Shown here one piece after another: positions 37,531 to 45,389 of a stretch of DNA of 64,000 nucleotides (position 1 is the stretch's first letter; the number at the start of each line of letters is the position of its first letter). Under the pieces are notes generated by a model. The model had not been told where the DNA came from. It did no database searches and worked only from the letters and a program-made list of their open reading frames with translations. The DNA comes from Thermococcus onnurineus NA1 (GTDB lineage: Archaea; Methanobacteriota_B; Thermococci; Thermococcales; Thermococcaceae): NCBI RefSeq assembly GCF_000018365.1, contig NC_011529.1, positions 992,001 through 1,056,000 on the forward strand, given 5' to 3'. The position numbers and the translations under genes were made by a program.

Positions 37531-37623
37531 CGCTTTCGTTTTTTTGTTAATCTTTGGCCAGAATTTGGCTAAAATCAGTCTAATCAAGATCATCGGTCAT
37601 GAAAAGTTTGGAGGTGGTAAATA

Positions 37624-40017
37624 ATGACCGAAAAGAGGGAAGTTAAGCTGAAGGTCGCGTCTGCATACCAGCGCGACGTTGGAAGAGGGATAGTTAGGAT
37701 AGACAGGAAAGCCATGCGCGAGATTGGCGTCCAGCCGGGTGATATCATCGAGATCATCGGAACCAAGAACACCGCCGCGGTCGTTTGGCCAGCTTACCCA
37801 GAGGACGAGGGACTTTCCATCATCAGAATGGATGGAACCATCAGGAAGAACGCTGGAGTTGGACTTGGCGACGAGGTTACGGTCAGAAAGGCAGAGGTCA
37901 AGGAAGCCAAGAAGGCCATAGTTGCCCCGACCGAGCCGATACGCTTTGGACACGACTTCGTTGAGTGGCTCCACAGCAGGCTTGTCGGCAGGCCAGTCGT
38001 TAGGGGAGACTACATCAAGGTAGGTATACTCGGTCAGGAGCTCACCTTCGTCGTCACCGCGACTACTCCAGCCGGTATAGTCCAGATAACCGAGTTCACC
38101 GACTTCACCGTCAGCGAGAAGCCCGTCAAGGAGGTCAGCAAGACGGCAGCACTCGGCGTCACCTACGAGGACATAGGCGGCCTCAAGGACGTCATCCAGA
38201 AGGTCAGGGAGATGATAGAGCTCCCGCTCAAGCACCCAGAGATATTCGAGAAGCTCGGCATCGAGCCGCCGAAGGGTGTGCTCCTTTACGGTCCGCCTGG
38301 AACTGGAAAGACGCTCCTCGCTAAGGCCGTCGCCAACGAGGCCAACGCCCACTTCATAGCCATCAACGGACCGGAGATAATGAGCAAGTACTACGGCGAG
38401 AGCGAAGAGAGGCTCAGAGAGGTATTCAAGGAGGCAGAGGAGAACGCTCCAGCAATAATCTTCATAGACGAGATTGACGCAATTGCTCCCAAGAGGGAAG
38501 AGACCCACGGCGAAGTCGAGAAGAGAGTCGTCAGCCAGCTCCTGACCCTGATGGATGGCCTCAAGAGCCGCGGAAAGGTCATAGTCATTGCCGCCACCAA
38601 CAGGCCCGATGCGATAGATCCGGCCCTCAGAAGGCCAGGAAGGTTCGACCGTGAGCTTGAGGTCGGAGTCCCCGACAAGCAGGGCAGGAAAGAGATACTC
38701 CAGATACACACCAGAGGGATGCCAATCGAGCCAGAGTTCAGGGTCAGCAAGGTCAAGAAGATACTCGAAAACCTTCGTGGCGACGAGCGCTTCAGGGATG
38801 TCATCGACAGGGCCATCGAGAAGGTGGAAAGGGCCAAGACCGAGGAGGAAGTCAAGGAGATACTCAGGGAGCTCGATGAGAGGCTCTACGATGAGGTCAA
38901 GGTCAAGCTCATCGACGACCTGCTGGAGGAGCTGGCCGAGAAGACCCACGGCTTCGTTGGAGCTGATCTGGCAGCGCTGGCAAGAGAGGCAGCGATGGCC
39001 GCTCTGAGGAGGCTCATCAAGGAGGGCAAGATAGACTTCGAGGCTGAGCACATACCGAAGGAGGTCTTGGAGGAGCTCAAGGTCACCAAGAGGGACTTCT
39101 ACGAGGCCCTCAAGATGGTCGAGCCGTCAGCGCTCAGGGAGGTGCTCCTCGAAGTCCCGAACGTCCGCTGGGACGACATCGGTGGCCTTGAAGATGTTAA
39201 GCAGGAACTCAAAGAGGCTGTCGAGTGGCCGCTCAAGTACCCGGAGGCCTTCCTCGGACTGGGCATAACCCCACCGAAGGGAATACTCCTCTACGGTCCG
39301 CCGGGAACCGGTAAGACGCTATTAGCCAAGGCAGTGGCCACGGAGAGCGAAGCCAACTTCATCGCCATCAGAGGTCCAGAGGTGCTCAGCAAGTGGGTCG
39401 GTGAAAGTGAGAAGAACATCCGCGAGATATTCCGCAAGGCCAGGCAGGCTGCCCCGACGGTGATATTCATCGACGAGATAGACGCAATAGCCCCACGCCG
39501 CGGCACTGACGTGAACAGGGTCACCGACAGGCTCATCAATCAGCTGCTCACCGAGATGGACGGCATAGCCGAGAACAGCGGTGTGGTTGTCATTGCTGCA
39601 ACCAACAGGCCAGACATCATAGATCCAGCCCTGCTTAGGCCAGGAAGGTTCGACAGGCTGATACTCGTACCAGCGCCAGACGAGAAGGCCAGACTGGAGA
39701 TATTCAAGGTGCACACCAGGAACGTACCGCTCGCAGAGGACATCAGCCTCGAAGAGCTCGCCAGGAGAACGGAGGGTTACACCGGAGCTGACATAGCGGC
39801 AGTGGTCAGGGAGGCTGCCATGCTCGCCATGAGGAAGGCCCTCCAGGAGGGAGTCATCAAGCCTGGAATGAAGGCCGACGAGATAAAGCAGAAGGTCAAG
39901 GTTACAATGGCCGACTTCGAGGAGGCACTGGAGAAGATAGGCCCGAGCGTGAGCAAGGAGACCATGGAGTACTACAAGAAAATCCAGGAGCAGTTCAAGC
40001 GCTCACGCGGTGCGTGA
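37624..40017 (+). CDS. CDC48/VCP-type AAA ATPase, second copy (heat-shock linked)
   Basis: A 797-residue unfoldase with the same plan as the first copy: N domain (1-180), D1 with GPPGTGKT near residue 222 and [16 protein letters not shown]2 with GPPGTGKT near residue 560 and [15 protein letters not shown]. The charged helix insertion after D1 is shorter than in the first copy. It follows hsp20 by 93 bp, matching the hsp20-AAA arrangement under Phr in Pyrococcus, so a heat-stress unfolding role is likely. GGAGGTGG precedes ATG 37624. Three D2 tracts are almost identical in DNA to the first copy. Confidence 0.95.
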   Translation: MTEKREVKLKVASAYQRDVGRGIVRIDRKAMREIGVQPGDIIEIIGTKNTAAVVWPAYPEDEGLSIIRMDGTIRKNAGVGLGDEVTVRKAEVKEAKKAIVAPTEPIRFGHDFVEWLHSRLVGRPVVRGDYIKVGILGQELTFVVTATTPAGIVQITEFTDFTVSEKPVKEVSKTAALGVTYEDIGGLKDVIQKVREMIELPLKHPEIFEKLGIEPPKGVLLYGPPGTGKTLLAKAVANEANAHFIAINGPEIMSKYYGESEERLREVFKEAEENAPAIIFIDEIDAIAPKREETHGEVEKRVVSQLLTLMDGLKSRGKVIVIAATNRPDAIDPALRRPGRFDRELEVGVPDKQGRKEILQIHTRGMPIEPEFRVSKVKKILENLRGDERFRDVIDRAIEKVERAKTEEEVKEILRELDERLYDEVKVKLIDDLLEELAEKTHGFVGADLAALAREAAMAALRRLIKEGKIDFEAEHIPKEVLEELKVTKRDFYEALKMVEPSALREVLLEVPNVRWDDIGGLEDVKQELKEAVEWPLKYPEAFLGLGITPPKGILLYGPPGTGKTLLAKAVATESEANFIAIRGPEVLSKWVGESEKNIREIFRKARQAAPTVIFIDEIDAIAPRRGTDVNRVTDRLINQLLTEMDGIAENSGVVVIAATNRPDIIDPALLRPGRFDRLILVPAPDEKARLEIFKVHTRNVPLAEDISLEELARRTEGYTGADIAAVVREAAMLAMRKALQEGVIKPGMKADEIKQKVKVTMADFEEALEKIGPSVSKETMEYYKKIQEQFKRSRGA

Positions 40018-40021
40018 GCCA

Positions 40022-40060
40022 GTGAACAATAGTTCACACGGGGCAAGGGGCCGATGCCCC
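40022..40060 (+). terminator. Tandem inverted repeats after the second CDC48
   Basis: GTGAAC/GTTCAC (40022-40037, 4-bp gap), then GGGGC/GCCCC (40040-40060), begin four bases after the stop. They are followed by T-rich CCTTTTAACCTTTTG at about 40070-40084. Archaeal termination mainly needs T-tracts, so the hairpins may instead stabilise the mRNA end. Confidence 0.4.
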
Positions 40061-40107
40061 AGCCTCTAACCTTTTAACCTTTTGAAACCATCTTTTCTGG
40101 GGATGCT

Positions 40108-40611
40108 ATGAAAGTAGTAAGGAAGCTCCAGGGAGCCTATGGGCTAACTCTGATTCTTATGATGTACCTCTACCCCCTCACTATAGTGGGCCTGCTCCTT
40201 CTTAGGGGAGCGCTCGACAAGCTCGGCAGAAAAGAGCTAGGCCGCGCAGTTAGGCTTTCGGTAGTCGCCTTCCTACTCTCGGTGCCGCTCTACGTGGCAA
40301 AGATATTCCTCGGCATATCTGGCTGGGCGAAAGTGCTTGGGATAACCCCGATTGAAACGAGCCCGCTCGTTTACAACGGCGTTCACGTGGTCTTCCTGTT
40401 CCTGCAGGCGCTCTCGCTCTATTACCTCCACAAGACCCTCGACGTGCTTGCAGAGATGACCGAACAGACGATACTGAGAACCGCTGGACTGATTTTGATA
40501 CTCGCAATCCCGATGCACTTCGTCAGCATCAAAGTCTACTTTGCCGCGACGCTAACTGGACTGGTGCTCATTCTGTTCGGGTTAGAAAATTCTAAGGAAG
40601 TAGTTGCATGA
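40108..40611 (+). CDS. Four-helix membrane protein, unknown function
   Basis: A 167-residue integral membrane protein with four hydrophobic segments (about 12-33, 45-68, 88-110 and 125-158), short loops, and a positively charged start MKVVRKLQGAYG. No known family is recognised. It lies downstream of the second CDC48 but beyond a likely terminator. Nearby at 40612 begins a decayed nucleotidyltransferase-like remnant. Confidence 0.7.
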   Translation: MKVVRKLQGAYGLTLILMMYLYPLTIVGLLLLRGALDKLGRKELGRAVRLSVVAFLLSVPLYVAKIFLGISGWAKVLGITPIETSPLVYNGVHVVFLFLQALSLYYLHKTLDVLAEMTEQTILRTAGLILILAIPMHFVSIKVYFAATLTGLVLILFGLENSKEVVA

Positions 40612-40765
40612 TATACCGCGTGCTGTTGAGCATACCCAAAAGTTGGTCTCCAAATACGGGAATGAGGTGAGGAGGACCATAGGTTACGGCATAGCGAGGG
40701 GCGAGCATTACGAAGGCGACGTCGCCCTTATAGCGCGCCCGCCCGAAGGGACGGCCAAAAGGTAG
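40612..40765 (+). pseudogene. Nucleotidyltransferase-like remnant
   Basis: An open frame without a start codon reads IPRAVEHTQKLVSKYGN and then IGYGIARGEHYEGDVALIAR, resembling the GSxARGExxxxSDxDL signature of minimal nucleotidyltransferases, but with Ser and the first Asp of the motif altered. It ends at TAG 40763-40765 after only about 50 residues. It looks like the N-terminal fragment of a lost gene. A chance frame cannot be excluded. Confidence 0.35.
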
Positions 40766-40824
40766 CTAACAAGCCTAAAGAGCTGCCAATCAACGTTAAT
40801 GTGATAGAAATCGGAGGGGAGAGA

Positions 40825-40974
40825 CTAAGCTATCATCTCGACTTCGAAGTCTACGGCCTTAAACTCTCCCATCTTCTCCCTTGCAATCTTCTCGGCCTTT
40901 TCGATGCTGTTAACTGCAACGACGAGCTCCTCTGGAAGAGTGTTTTCGCGATAGTAGACTATTCTTGCCAGCAT
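40825..40974 (-). CDS. 49-residue microprotein behind a TGM operator
   Basis: MLARIVYYRENTLPEELV opens a beta-alpha-beta-like protein of 49 residues ending KAVDFEVEMIA. GGGGGTGACTTC lies directly before ATG 40974, a strong ribosome site. A TATA-like TTTTTAAAAAGG (minus strand, about 41034-41023) precedes it, and the glycolytic TGM site 40991-41007 overlaps the expected transcription start. By the known rule for the regulator Tgr/TrmBL1, a TGM after the TATA box means repression without sugar and expression on maltodextrins. Its partner and activity are unknown. A similar 49-residue protein is encoded at 41168-41317. Confidence 0.7.
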   Translation of the reverse strand: MLARIVYYRENTLPEELVVAVNSIEKAEKIAREKMGEFKAVDFEVEMIA

Positions 40975-40990
40975 GAAGTCACCCCCAATA

Positions 40991-41036
40991 TATCACCGTG
41001 AGTGATAGAAAATTTCGACCTTTTTAAAAACATTAC
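40991..41036 (-). promoter_or_regulatory. Promoter with TGM (Tgr/TrmBL1) operator
   Basis: TATCACCGTGAGTGATA at 40991-41007 is an exact TATCAC-N5-GTGATA, the Thermococcales glycolytic motif bound by Tgr (TrmBL1). It lies 16-30 bp downstream of a minus-strand TATA-like box at about 41034-41023, the position associated with sugar-relieved repression. Confidence 0.8.
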
Positions 41037-41080
41037 TGCACAATTGAGTACGTCAATGAATGGAAAACCACAGCCGAAAG

Positions 41081-41125
41081 TGGGCATTGATGCCCATTAC
41101 TTACAAGAGACCCAAATGTGGGCAT
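41081..41125. repeat. TGGGCAT palindrome plus third half-site
   Basis: TGGGCATTGATGCCCA (41081-41096) has perfect 7-bp arms, and a further TGGGCAT is at 41119-41125. The cluster lies between the two microprotein genes, about 45 bp upstream of the TATA box of the left one. It could be an upstream regulatory element or the 3' end structure of the right one. Confidence 0.35.
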
Positions 41126-41167
41126 CATCGTGGAGGAAGAGTAAGAGGAAAGAAAACCACGCAGAAT

Positions 41168-41317
41168 TCACTCAAGCTTCTCGAGCTCGAAAACCCTCGC
41201 GTCCTTTCGCTTCAGTTCCCTGACCGCGACCATTCTGGCCTCGTCAGCTGTTTCGGCGTGGAAGATTATAGTTTCACCATGGTTTTCCCCGCCGTGCAGA
41301 GTGAGGGCCCATTTCAT
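41168..41317 (-). CDS. 49-residue microprotein, relative of the one at 40825
   Basis: MKWALTLHGGENHGETII continues to HAETADEARMVAVRELKR and ends RVFELEKLE. Like its neighbour it has two short strands, a helix with an AxxxAxxE pattern, and a last strand with FE, and the same length of 49 residues, so a common origin is likely though similarity is weak. GCGGTGGTAAA precedes ATG 41317. The promoter is shared back to back with the JAMM protease gene at 41382. No function is known. Confidence 0.65.
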   Translation of the reverse strand: MKWALTLHGGENHGETIIFHAETADEARMVAVRELKRKDARVFELEKLE

Positions 41318-41381
41318 TTTACCACCGCAAAATCCTGTCATTCGTCCAAAATTTATAAGCTTAACGGGCATATTCTCGAAC

Positions 41382-41828
41382 ATGAAGTTGACGATTCGAC
41401 AAGAGGATTTAAACCGGATTATCAAGGCGGCGAAGAAATCAGGGATCGAGATATGTGGTTTCCTTTTTGGCAGAAAAAACTGTGAAAGCGCTATCGTCAA
41501 GGATATTCGCTTCATAACTAACCGCATCGGCTCCCCAACGGCGTTTGAGATGGAACCCCTTGAGATGGTGCAAGCTATAGATGAGGCAGAAAAAAGGGGA
41601 CTTGAAGTCGTTGGCATCTTCCACTCCCACTTGAAGTGCCCACCGAGGCCGAGTGGGCATGATCTGCCGGGTATGAGGCTCTGGCCAGTGGTGTGGCTGA
41701 TAGTTGATGATAATGGAAACTACAGAGCTTTTGTGCTTGAAGGAGAGAAAGTTCGGGAAGTTCCTGTTGAAATCGTGAGTAGCATTACGGACCAATGGCA
41801 AAGAGGGCCAAAAAAGGGAGAATGTTGA
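41382..41828 (+). CDS. JAMM/MPN+ metalloprotease
   Basis: A 148-residue protein with an intact JAMM zinc site: Glu in GIEICGFLFG near residue 24, and HSHLKCPPRPSGHD (HxH-x7-S-x2-D) near residue 82. Archaeal JAMM enzymes remove ubiquitin-like SAMP proteins from their targets, and relatives occur in sulfur transfer; deconjugation is the likely role here. ATG 41382 is about 25 bp after a TATA box TTTATAAGC, so the mRNA is nearly leaderless. The longer frame from 41301 runs through the divergent gene and promoter. Confidence 0.88.
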   Translation: MKLTIRQEDLNRIIKAAKKSGIEICGFLFGRKNCESAIVKDIRFITNRIGSPTAFEMEPLEMVQAIDEAEKRGLEVVGIFHSHLKCPPRPSGHDLPGMRLWPVVWLIVDDNGNYRAFVLEGEKVREVPVEIVSSITDQWQRGPKKGEC

Positions 41829-41870
41829 GGGAAAAGGTTGAAAGTGTTGGATTTAGGGACTTCGAAAGAC

Positions 41871-42605
41871 TCAATCATCCCTTATGATTATTTCTATCTT
41901 CCTCCCACCCCTGTAACCCTTCATTGCCGAGAGCATGCCCTTAATCGTCTTCTCGACGAGCTCCTGTACCCAGTCCTTCATCGGAAGAACCTGGCCGTCT
42001 ATCTTAACAGTGACCTTTGGCTTTGAGCTGAGAACCACACAGTCATTGAGCGTTTTCTCGCCTTTGACAATCATCTTCGCCATCTCAGCGCACTTGAAGC
42101 CACACATGTGACAGTCTATGTTGGGCAGCATGAAGGCGCGCTTTTCCACGAGGTCGGCGAGCCTCTCGGGCTCGGTGAGGGCGTTTATAACCGGCAATCC
42201 CTCAACCTCGTCAATCCCACTTTCGGCTATGATCCCACTCACCGCTATCGCTAGACCGTTGTTGAGCTCGAGGACGTCCTTGGAGTCTCTCGCGCAGATG
42301 ACCCTGGGCAAGTGTTGCACCGATTTAAAGCCCTCCAGCAGAAGAAAATCGGCGTTGACCATCGAAAAGAGGGCATTTATGTCCTTGGCCCTGAAGAGGA
42401 GCGCATCAGTGTCGTGGGCCTTCACGATGACAGCGTCGGCAATCTTTGAGAAGCGCCAAGTGTCGCTGTTCTCTCTGTCGAAGTCTGCATGCATGCTCTT
42501 GGCTATCGCAACTCTGTAACCGCGCTCTTTCAGAACCCTCGCGACTGCTTCAAGGGTCGCCGTTTTCCCGCTCTTTTTATAGCCAACGAATGCTACGGCC
42601 TTCAT
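41871..42605 (-). CDS. mobB: MobB-like GTPase with C-terminal Cys-rich domain
   Basis: A 244-residue protein. The N-terminal half (1-150) is MobB-like: P-loop GYKKSGKTATLEA at residue 8 and the HADFDRENSDTWRFSKIAD segment, matching the GTP-binding partner in molybdopterin guanine dinucleotide synthesis. The C-terminal part has CHMCGFKCAEMA near residue 178 followed by strands and a basic tail; three Cys suggest a metal or iron-sulfur site. This fusion fits tungsto/molybdopterin maturation with MoeA at 19767. The start ATG 42605 follows TGAGGTGAT. Confidence 0.85.
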   Translation of the reverse strand: MKAVAFVGYKKSGKTATLEAVARVLKERGYRVAIAKSMHADFDRENSDTWRFSKIADAVIVKAHDTDALLFRAKDINALFSMVNADFLLLEGFKSVQHLPRVICARDSKDVLELNNGLAIAVSGIIAESGIDEVEGLPVINALTEPERLADLVEKRAFMLPNIDCHMCGFKCAEMAKMIVKGEKTLNDCVVLSSKPKVTVKIDGQVLPMKDWVQELVEKTIKGMLSAMKGYRGGRKIEIIIRDD

Positions 42606-42614
42606 ATCATCACC

Positions 42615-42830
42615 TCACAGGAGCATTATCCAGTTAAGGTCATCGATTTTAACTATCAGAGCCTTGGCCTTGTTTCCAGCTATGTCCACAACGTCCCTCA
42701 GGAGGATAACCTCCTCGTCAAAGTCTTCGATTATTCCTGTGAAGGAGTGCTCGCTGCTTACGGCTAAGGCCACTCTTTTGCCCTTCCACGTTTCAAGAGT
42801 CTTGTCGAGGAGATACTGCTTCTCGCTCAT
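42615..42830 (-). CDS. LSm (Sm-like) domain protein
   Basis: A 71-residue Sm-fold protein: Sm1-like GKRVALAVSSEHSFTGIIEDFDEEVILLRDV and Sm2-like KAKALIVKIDDLNWIMLL. The usual Sm2 IRG motif is replaced, so RNA binding may differ from canonical archaeal SmAP. TGGAGGTGAGGAT precedes ATG 42830. It lies nine bases before the MobB-like gene and is probably cotranscribed with it. Confidence 0.78.
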   Translation of the reverse strand: MSEKQYLLDKTLETWKGKRVALAVSSEHSFTGIIEDFDEEVILLRDVVDIAGNKAKALIVKIDDLNWIMLL

Positions 42831-42892
42831 ATCCTCACCTCCAGAAACCAAAAACCTATAAGGCTTTTAATCGTTTCCCGTTCGGTGATAGA

Positions 42893-43720
42893 ATGAGATT
42901 CGTCACGAAGAACGAAGCAGTCAAAAGATCGCTACTTGAAGACCTCAAGAGAGAAGGTATCAAGTTTGAACTTCATGAGAGGCTGAGCTACGAGAGCTTC
43001 GTGGGTTATCTTCTCGAGGGGACACTTGAAGAGATAGGTGCTCAGATAGACGTCATGGAAGGAGCCGACAAGGAGGCGCTCAAAGAGGGTTTTCTGTCAT
43101 TCAAGGAGAGTCTGAACCACATCTTGGAGCACATAAAGGTTGGCGAAAAATTCGAGACGCTCATCCAGGAGGGTCCGTGGGTCGTTGAAATCCTCGACCA
43201 GCTCACAAGAAACGAGGCGATAGAGTACAGCGATGGGATAATAAAGCTCAAAGAGGGCGTTGATATCACAAAGCTCAGGTTTGAGTTTAAGTTCCCCTTC
43301 AACCTCGTTCACAACCCGGAGAGCACCGAAAAAATCGCCAAGCAGTTCGCCTTCACTGATCTAACCATGGAGTACGAGTTCGAGATCCTCGAGCTCGACA
43401 TACGCAAGATAAACACCCTTGGAAAGCTCGCCGCCAGGTACTTCCCCGAGGACTACCTCCTAAAGGTCTACTTCGGGCTCATCGGCAGGGCTATCCTCGC
43501 AGGGGAAATCCTCAAGACCCTCGGAAACGAGAAGGTTCCCGAGGAGGATCTGGTGAAGGGTTTCGTGAGGGTTTCACCAATGGCTATACCCACTGAGAAG
43601 GGAACCCTCGTGATAAACTATTCGCCGAAGGCTCTGGAAGAAATCCTTCGCCTTCTGAAGAAGCTCGGTTACCTGGAGATAAAGGCAGGAAAAGTGAAGA
43701 AGCTGAGGGATCTCGTTTGA
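42893..43720 (+). CDS. Protein of unknown function, 275 residues
   Basis: A soluble alpha/beta protein beginning MRFVTKNEAVKRSLLEDLKR, with long helices (EALKEGFLSFKESLNHILEH), a middle beta part (LRFEFKFPFNLVH), and a C-terminal helix pair ending GYLEIKAGKVKKLRDLV that resembles a winged-helix end. I recognise no family or catalytic motif. A TATA box CCTATAAGG near 42856 stands about 30 bp before the ATG. It reads like a coding gene with good archaeal codon use. Confidence 0.7.
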   Translation: MRFVTKNEAVKRSLLEDLKREGIKFELHERLSYESFVGYLLEGTLEEIGAQIDVMEGADKEALKEGFLSFKESLNHILEHIKVGEKFETLIQEGPWVVEILDQLTRNEAIEYSDGIIKLKEGVDITKLRFEFKFPFNLVHNPESTEKIAKQFAFTDLTMEYEFEILELDIRKINTLGKLAARYFPEDYLLKVYFGLIGRAILAGEILKTLGNEKVPEEDLVKGFVRVSPMAIPTEKGTLVINYSPKALEEILRLLKKLGYLEIKAGKVKKLRDLV

Positions 43721-43738
43721 GTCCCTCCTTTTTTAACA

Positions 43739-44074
43739 TTAGGATTTTTCGAGTTTTGAATGGGTGGACGGTTCTGAGGGGAGCAGTATAAGGCCCACAA
43801 GCATTAGGATACCACTTACCGTACTGAAGAAGAGGAGCGAGAGCACCATTGGTATAATGAGCTTGTTTTTAGCCTCTTTGTATTCCCCTATATCAACGAG
43901 CTCCACAACCTCATTGGAGCGCTTATAGATCCACCATGCGAGTATGAACGCCGGAATTGCAAGGATTATGCCAATGATGGTTATCAGAAGCACTAATCCC
44001 CCGAGAACTCCCGCTATAAGCGAGATTATTCCCCCAATCTTTATGAGCAGTTTGGCCGTTTCAATGTCCGCCAT
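43739..44074 (-). CDS. Three-helix membrane protein, unknown
   Basis: A 111-residue protein with hydrophobic stretches at about 12-30, 27-48 and 75-98, and a soluble hairpin KRSNEVVELVDIGEYKEAKNK between them. It resembles small archaeal DUF4870- or interferon-induced transmembrane-like proteins only loosely. Function is unknown. An ATAGGTGGTTCT site precedes ATG 44074. It is convergent with the gene at 42893. Confidence 0.65.
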   Translation of the reverse strand: MADIETAKLLIKIGGIISLIAGVLGGLVLLITIIGIILAIPAFILAWWIYKRSNEVVELVDIGEYKEAKNKLIIPMVLSLLFFSTVSGILMLVGLILLPSEPSTHSKLEKS

Positions 44075-44115
44075 AGAACCACCTATGTTAGTAGTGGCAA
44101 AGCAATATAAAAAAG

Positions 44116-44832
44116 TTATCCTCCCTCACCTGAGACAGGGAATTGGATAATCTTCGCTTTTCCATTTTTCGCCAACCAGTCCAGAAGCTCCTTCGCAAAG
44201 GCGAACTTCTTTCGCTTGCTCTCCCACATCGGCGAGTGCTCCTTCAGACCCGGTTTGCTCCATCTGCCGACCGTTTCACCGAAATCAAAGCCAACCAGGA
44301 CTACTTCCTCGGCCCCCAGTGCCTCAGCCAGAAAAGCCGCCCTGTCGCCGTCGGTGAAGCCGCCGAAGTTGTAGACGATGTCCAAGGGTTCGGTCTGGCA
44401 CGTTCCGAGGATTCGCTCGAAAATGGGTACGTAAATGCCCATCTTCTCGATGTTGTCTCCGTGGGCGTGGATTACCATAAATGCCCCCCTATCGTTGGCT
44501 ATTTTCAAGTCAGGAATCCTTCCATCGAGGTCAGTAACAACAATGTCTGGAACCAAGCCGAACTCAAGCAGTGCGGAAGTGGCACCGTCGGCGGCTATGA
44601 GCGTTCCATCGGAGAAGTCGAACTTATTTAAGACCTCCTCGAGGCTCGGACCGGCGCCGAAGATATAGACTCTTCTGCCGACGACCGCCTTAAGTTCCTC
44701 CCTCAGGATGTAGTCATCTCCCTCCAACAGAAGCGCTCTCAGTATTTGGGCGGCTTCGCGGTCTTTCTCAATGGAATAACCCATCTCACGGACTATGCGT
44801 AGGTAGAAAGGCTCCCACTCTTCCCACTCCAT
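44116..44832 (-). CDS. mptE: MptE-like 6-hydroxymethylpterin diphosphokinase
   Basis: A 238-residue protein of the DUF115 family. In methanogens MptE attaches diphosphate to 6-hydroxymethyl-7,8-dihydropterin for methanopterin-type cofactors. Key segments are VYIFGAGPSLEEVL near residue 61, ADGATSALLEFGLVPDIVVTDLDG and VIHAHGDN, then NFGGFTDGDRAAFLA and VGFDFGE. Thermococcales make modified pterins, which fits. ATG 44832 follows GGTGAGCCA; a 72-residue extension runs through the neighbouring gene and was rejected. Confidence 0.85.
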   Translation of the reverse strand: MEWEEWEPFYLRIVREMGYSIEKDREAAQILRALLLEGDDYILREELKAVVGRRVYIFGAGPSLEEVLNKFDFSDGTLIAADGATSALLEFGLVPDIVVTDLDGRIPDLKIANDRGAFMVIHAHGDNIEKMGIYVPIFERILGTCQTEPLDIVYNFGGFTDGDRAAFLAEALGAEEVVLVGFDFGETVGRWSKPGLKEHSPMWESKRKKFAFAKELLDWLAKNGKAKIIQFPVSGEGG

Positions 44833-44864
44833 TGGCTCACCAAACCGAGTTGGGGCAGAAGTTT

Positions 44865-45326
44865 TTAAATCCTCCTCAGCCTTTCGTCGATTTTTAGCAT
44901 CTCCCTCCACTGCCTCCCCGGCCAGTATATCTGACCACAGCTCTCGCAGATATAGAACTCGTCGTAATTTGCGTAAACGCTCGATGGAACTTTGTCTCTG
45001 ATTTCCCCCTTTCGAATCGGCCTTATCAGCCCGTTGCACTTCGGACATCTCGCGTTGGTGGGGAAGAGATCTTTGAACTCCAGTCCATGCTCCTTGAGTT
45101 CCTTAACCTGCTCCTCAAGTGAGTTTGAGTGGATAAGAATCACTTCTGCACCGAGCCTTTTCGCCACTCTGGCCAAACCGGAATCTCTTGTGAGTATTAT
45201 TCGCCCTTCCTCTAGGGCAATCCTGAGTATCTCATTGTCATCCTCGATTCCATAGAGTGTATCGTAGCCGTAGAGCCTCAACCAGCGGGCCAAACGACCA
45301 AGCATCATGTCGGCGATGAACTTCAT
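44865..45326 (-). CDS. Mut7-C RNase-fold protein with zinc ribbon
   Basis: A 153-residue protein with a PIN-like Mut7-C domain: MKFIADMMLGRLARWLRLYG, GRIILTRDSGLARVAKR and VILIHSNSLEEQVKEL provide acidic residues as in PIN nucleases. A zinc ribbon follows (CPKC near residue 94 and CESC near 129). It probably cleaves or binds RNA, unproven. Its end is 32 bp from the MptE-like start, on the same strand, so they may be cotranscribed. Confidence 0.85.
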   Translation of the reverse strand: MKFIADMMLGRLARWLRLYGYDTLYGIEDDNEILRIALEEGRIILTRDSGLARVAKRLGAEVILIHSNSLEEQVKELKEHGLEFKDLFPTNARCPKCNGLIRPIRKGEIRDKVPSSVYANYDEFYICESCGQIYWPGRQWREMLKIDERLRRI

Positions 45327-45360
45327 GGATTAGAGTTGGTGGCAATCCTTATAAGGGGAC

Positions 45361-45380
45361 TATTTTACGACCGTAAAATA
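45361..45380 (+). promoter_or_regulatory. Palindromic operator at start of a decayed gene
   Basis: TATTTTACGACCGTAAAATA is a palindrome with nine perfect pairs and only the central pair unmatched. It starts about ten bases after the TATA box CTTATAAGG (about 45348-45356) and covers the expected transcription start, an ideal place for a repressor. The regulated gene at 45390 is frameshifted. Confidence 0.6.
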
Positions 45381-45389
45381 GGTGGCAGG

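Noticed and set aside
37597-39051. 484-residue frame opposite the second CDC48
   Set aside because: A shadow frame caused by biased codon use of the true gene; the first CDC48 shows similar shorter shadows.
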